A DNA stretch of 5,938 nt, taken from assembly GCA_027005175.1 (NCBI GenBank), contig JALTMC010000380.1, positions 12,011 to 17,948 on the forward strand. The letters run 5' to 3'. The translations under genes were made by a program, and so were the position numbers. Each line of letters opens with the position of its first letter. Position 1 is the stretch's first letter. The DNA comes from Myxococcales bacterium. Lineage in GTDB: Bacteria > Myxococcota_C > UBA6777. This document shows, piece by piece, positions 5,695 to 5,938 of this stretch. The notes below the pieces were generated by a model. It ran no database searches. It was not told the origin of the DNA and was given only the letters and a program-made list of their open reading frames with translations.

Positions 5695-5938
5695 CCCTAT
5701 CTATCTCCATGATACTCTACGATTGTTCATCCAAAAGACACTCTCTGCCTCGCAAACAACGATCACTCTAACACGCAACCAAAGATATCACTTAGCACCG
5801 AACTCCCCAGCACCGGGATACAAGCTTGGTGCTGGGGCTCCATCAAGAGAGTTACTTCGTTTTTAGCCCACCAACGGAAGTATCGTCGCATCAAAATGGA
5901 TGAGTCCGCTTCGGGCCGGGCTGCGTCCTGCCTCTCCC
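5695..5938. other. Non-coding right end, upstream of the peptidase gene
   Basis: No convincing gene is seen. The - strand side should carry the peptidase promoter, but I find no good -35/-10 pair. The last 42 bases (from an ATG at 5897) are more GC-rich and could begin a + strand coding region or a repeat element cut by the window edge; there is too little to tell. Confidence 0.5.
5805..5837. repeat. Perfect 10-bp inverted repeat upstream of the peptidase gene
   Basis: CCCCAGCACC (5805-5814) and GGTGCTGGGG (5828-5837) are exact reverse complements separated by 13 bases, and would form a strong hairpin in either RNA. A direct copy of the AGCACCG core is at 5794-5800 in addition to 5809-5815. 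It lies about 110 bases upstream of the peptidase ATG. Neither side has an adjacent T-run, so a protein-binding operator, or a terminator of a gene beyond the window, are both only possibilities. Confidence 0.6.

Noticed and set aside
5805-5837. Intrinsic terminator at the 10-bp inverted repeat
   Set aside because: No run of T follows the stem on either strand; the nearest T5 (5860-5864) is more than 20 bases away. Kept only as an inverted repeat.

Overview
This window appears to come from a bacterial chromosome of roughly balanced base composition. It is probably from a Gram-negative, proteobacterial or myxobacterial-type organism, judged from the TraR/DksA-type regulator, the DTW-domain tRNA modification enzyme and a small lysophosphatidate-type acyltransferase. 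That assignment is an inference from gene families, because there is no rRNA or other taxonomic marker here. I see no tRNA, CRISPR array, transposase or prophage gene.

Layout. The left third reads on the + strand: the 3' end of an unrecognised gene with a Ser/Pro-rich repetitive linker (left edge to 722), a short DksA-like zinc-finger regulator (880-1233), and a macro-domain protein (1458-1961). The right two thirds read on the - strand, in transcription order: an S9 prolyl-oligopeptidase-family peptidase (5694 to 3691), an acyltransferase (3432 to 2845) and a DTW-domain tRNA aminocarboxypropyltransferase (2719 to 2066). The macro gene and the DTW gene converge on a 104-base gap. The last 244 bases hold no recognisable gene but include a perfect 10-bp inverted repeat.

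The genes look like housekeeping or stress functions with no single shared pathway: stringent-response-type transcription control, ADP-ribose recognition, tRNA acp3U modification, phospholipid synthesis and peptide degradation. The three - strand genes could be co-transcribed, but gaps of 125 and 258 bases and the repeats inside them make that uncertain.

The most unusual property is between the genes. All four intergenic gaps from 1234 to 3690 carry imperfect tandem direct duplications of unrelated sequence, with periods of 18, 23, 62, 64, 72 and 73 bases. In three cases the duplicated segment includes the stop codon of the adjacent gene (DksA-like, DTW, acyltransferase), and in one it includes the ribosome-binding region of the DTW gene. 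The first gene has the in-frame version, a 13-residue repeat. This looks like a lineage in which local tandem duplication is frequent and drifting copies remain in spacer DNA. I do not see a new multi-gene system; the duplication pattern and a macro domain without the usual catalytic lysine are the points most worth checking.
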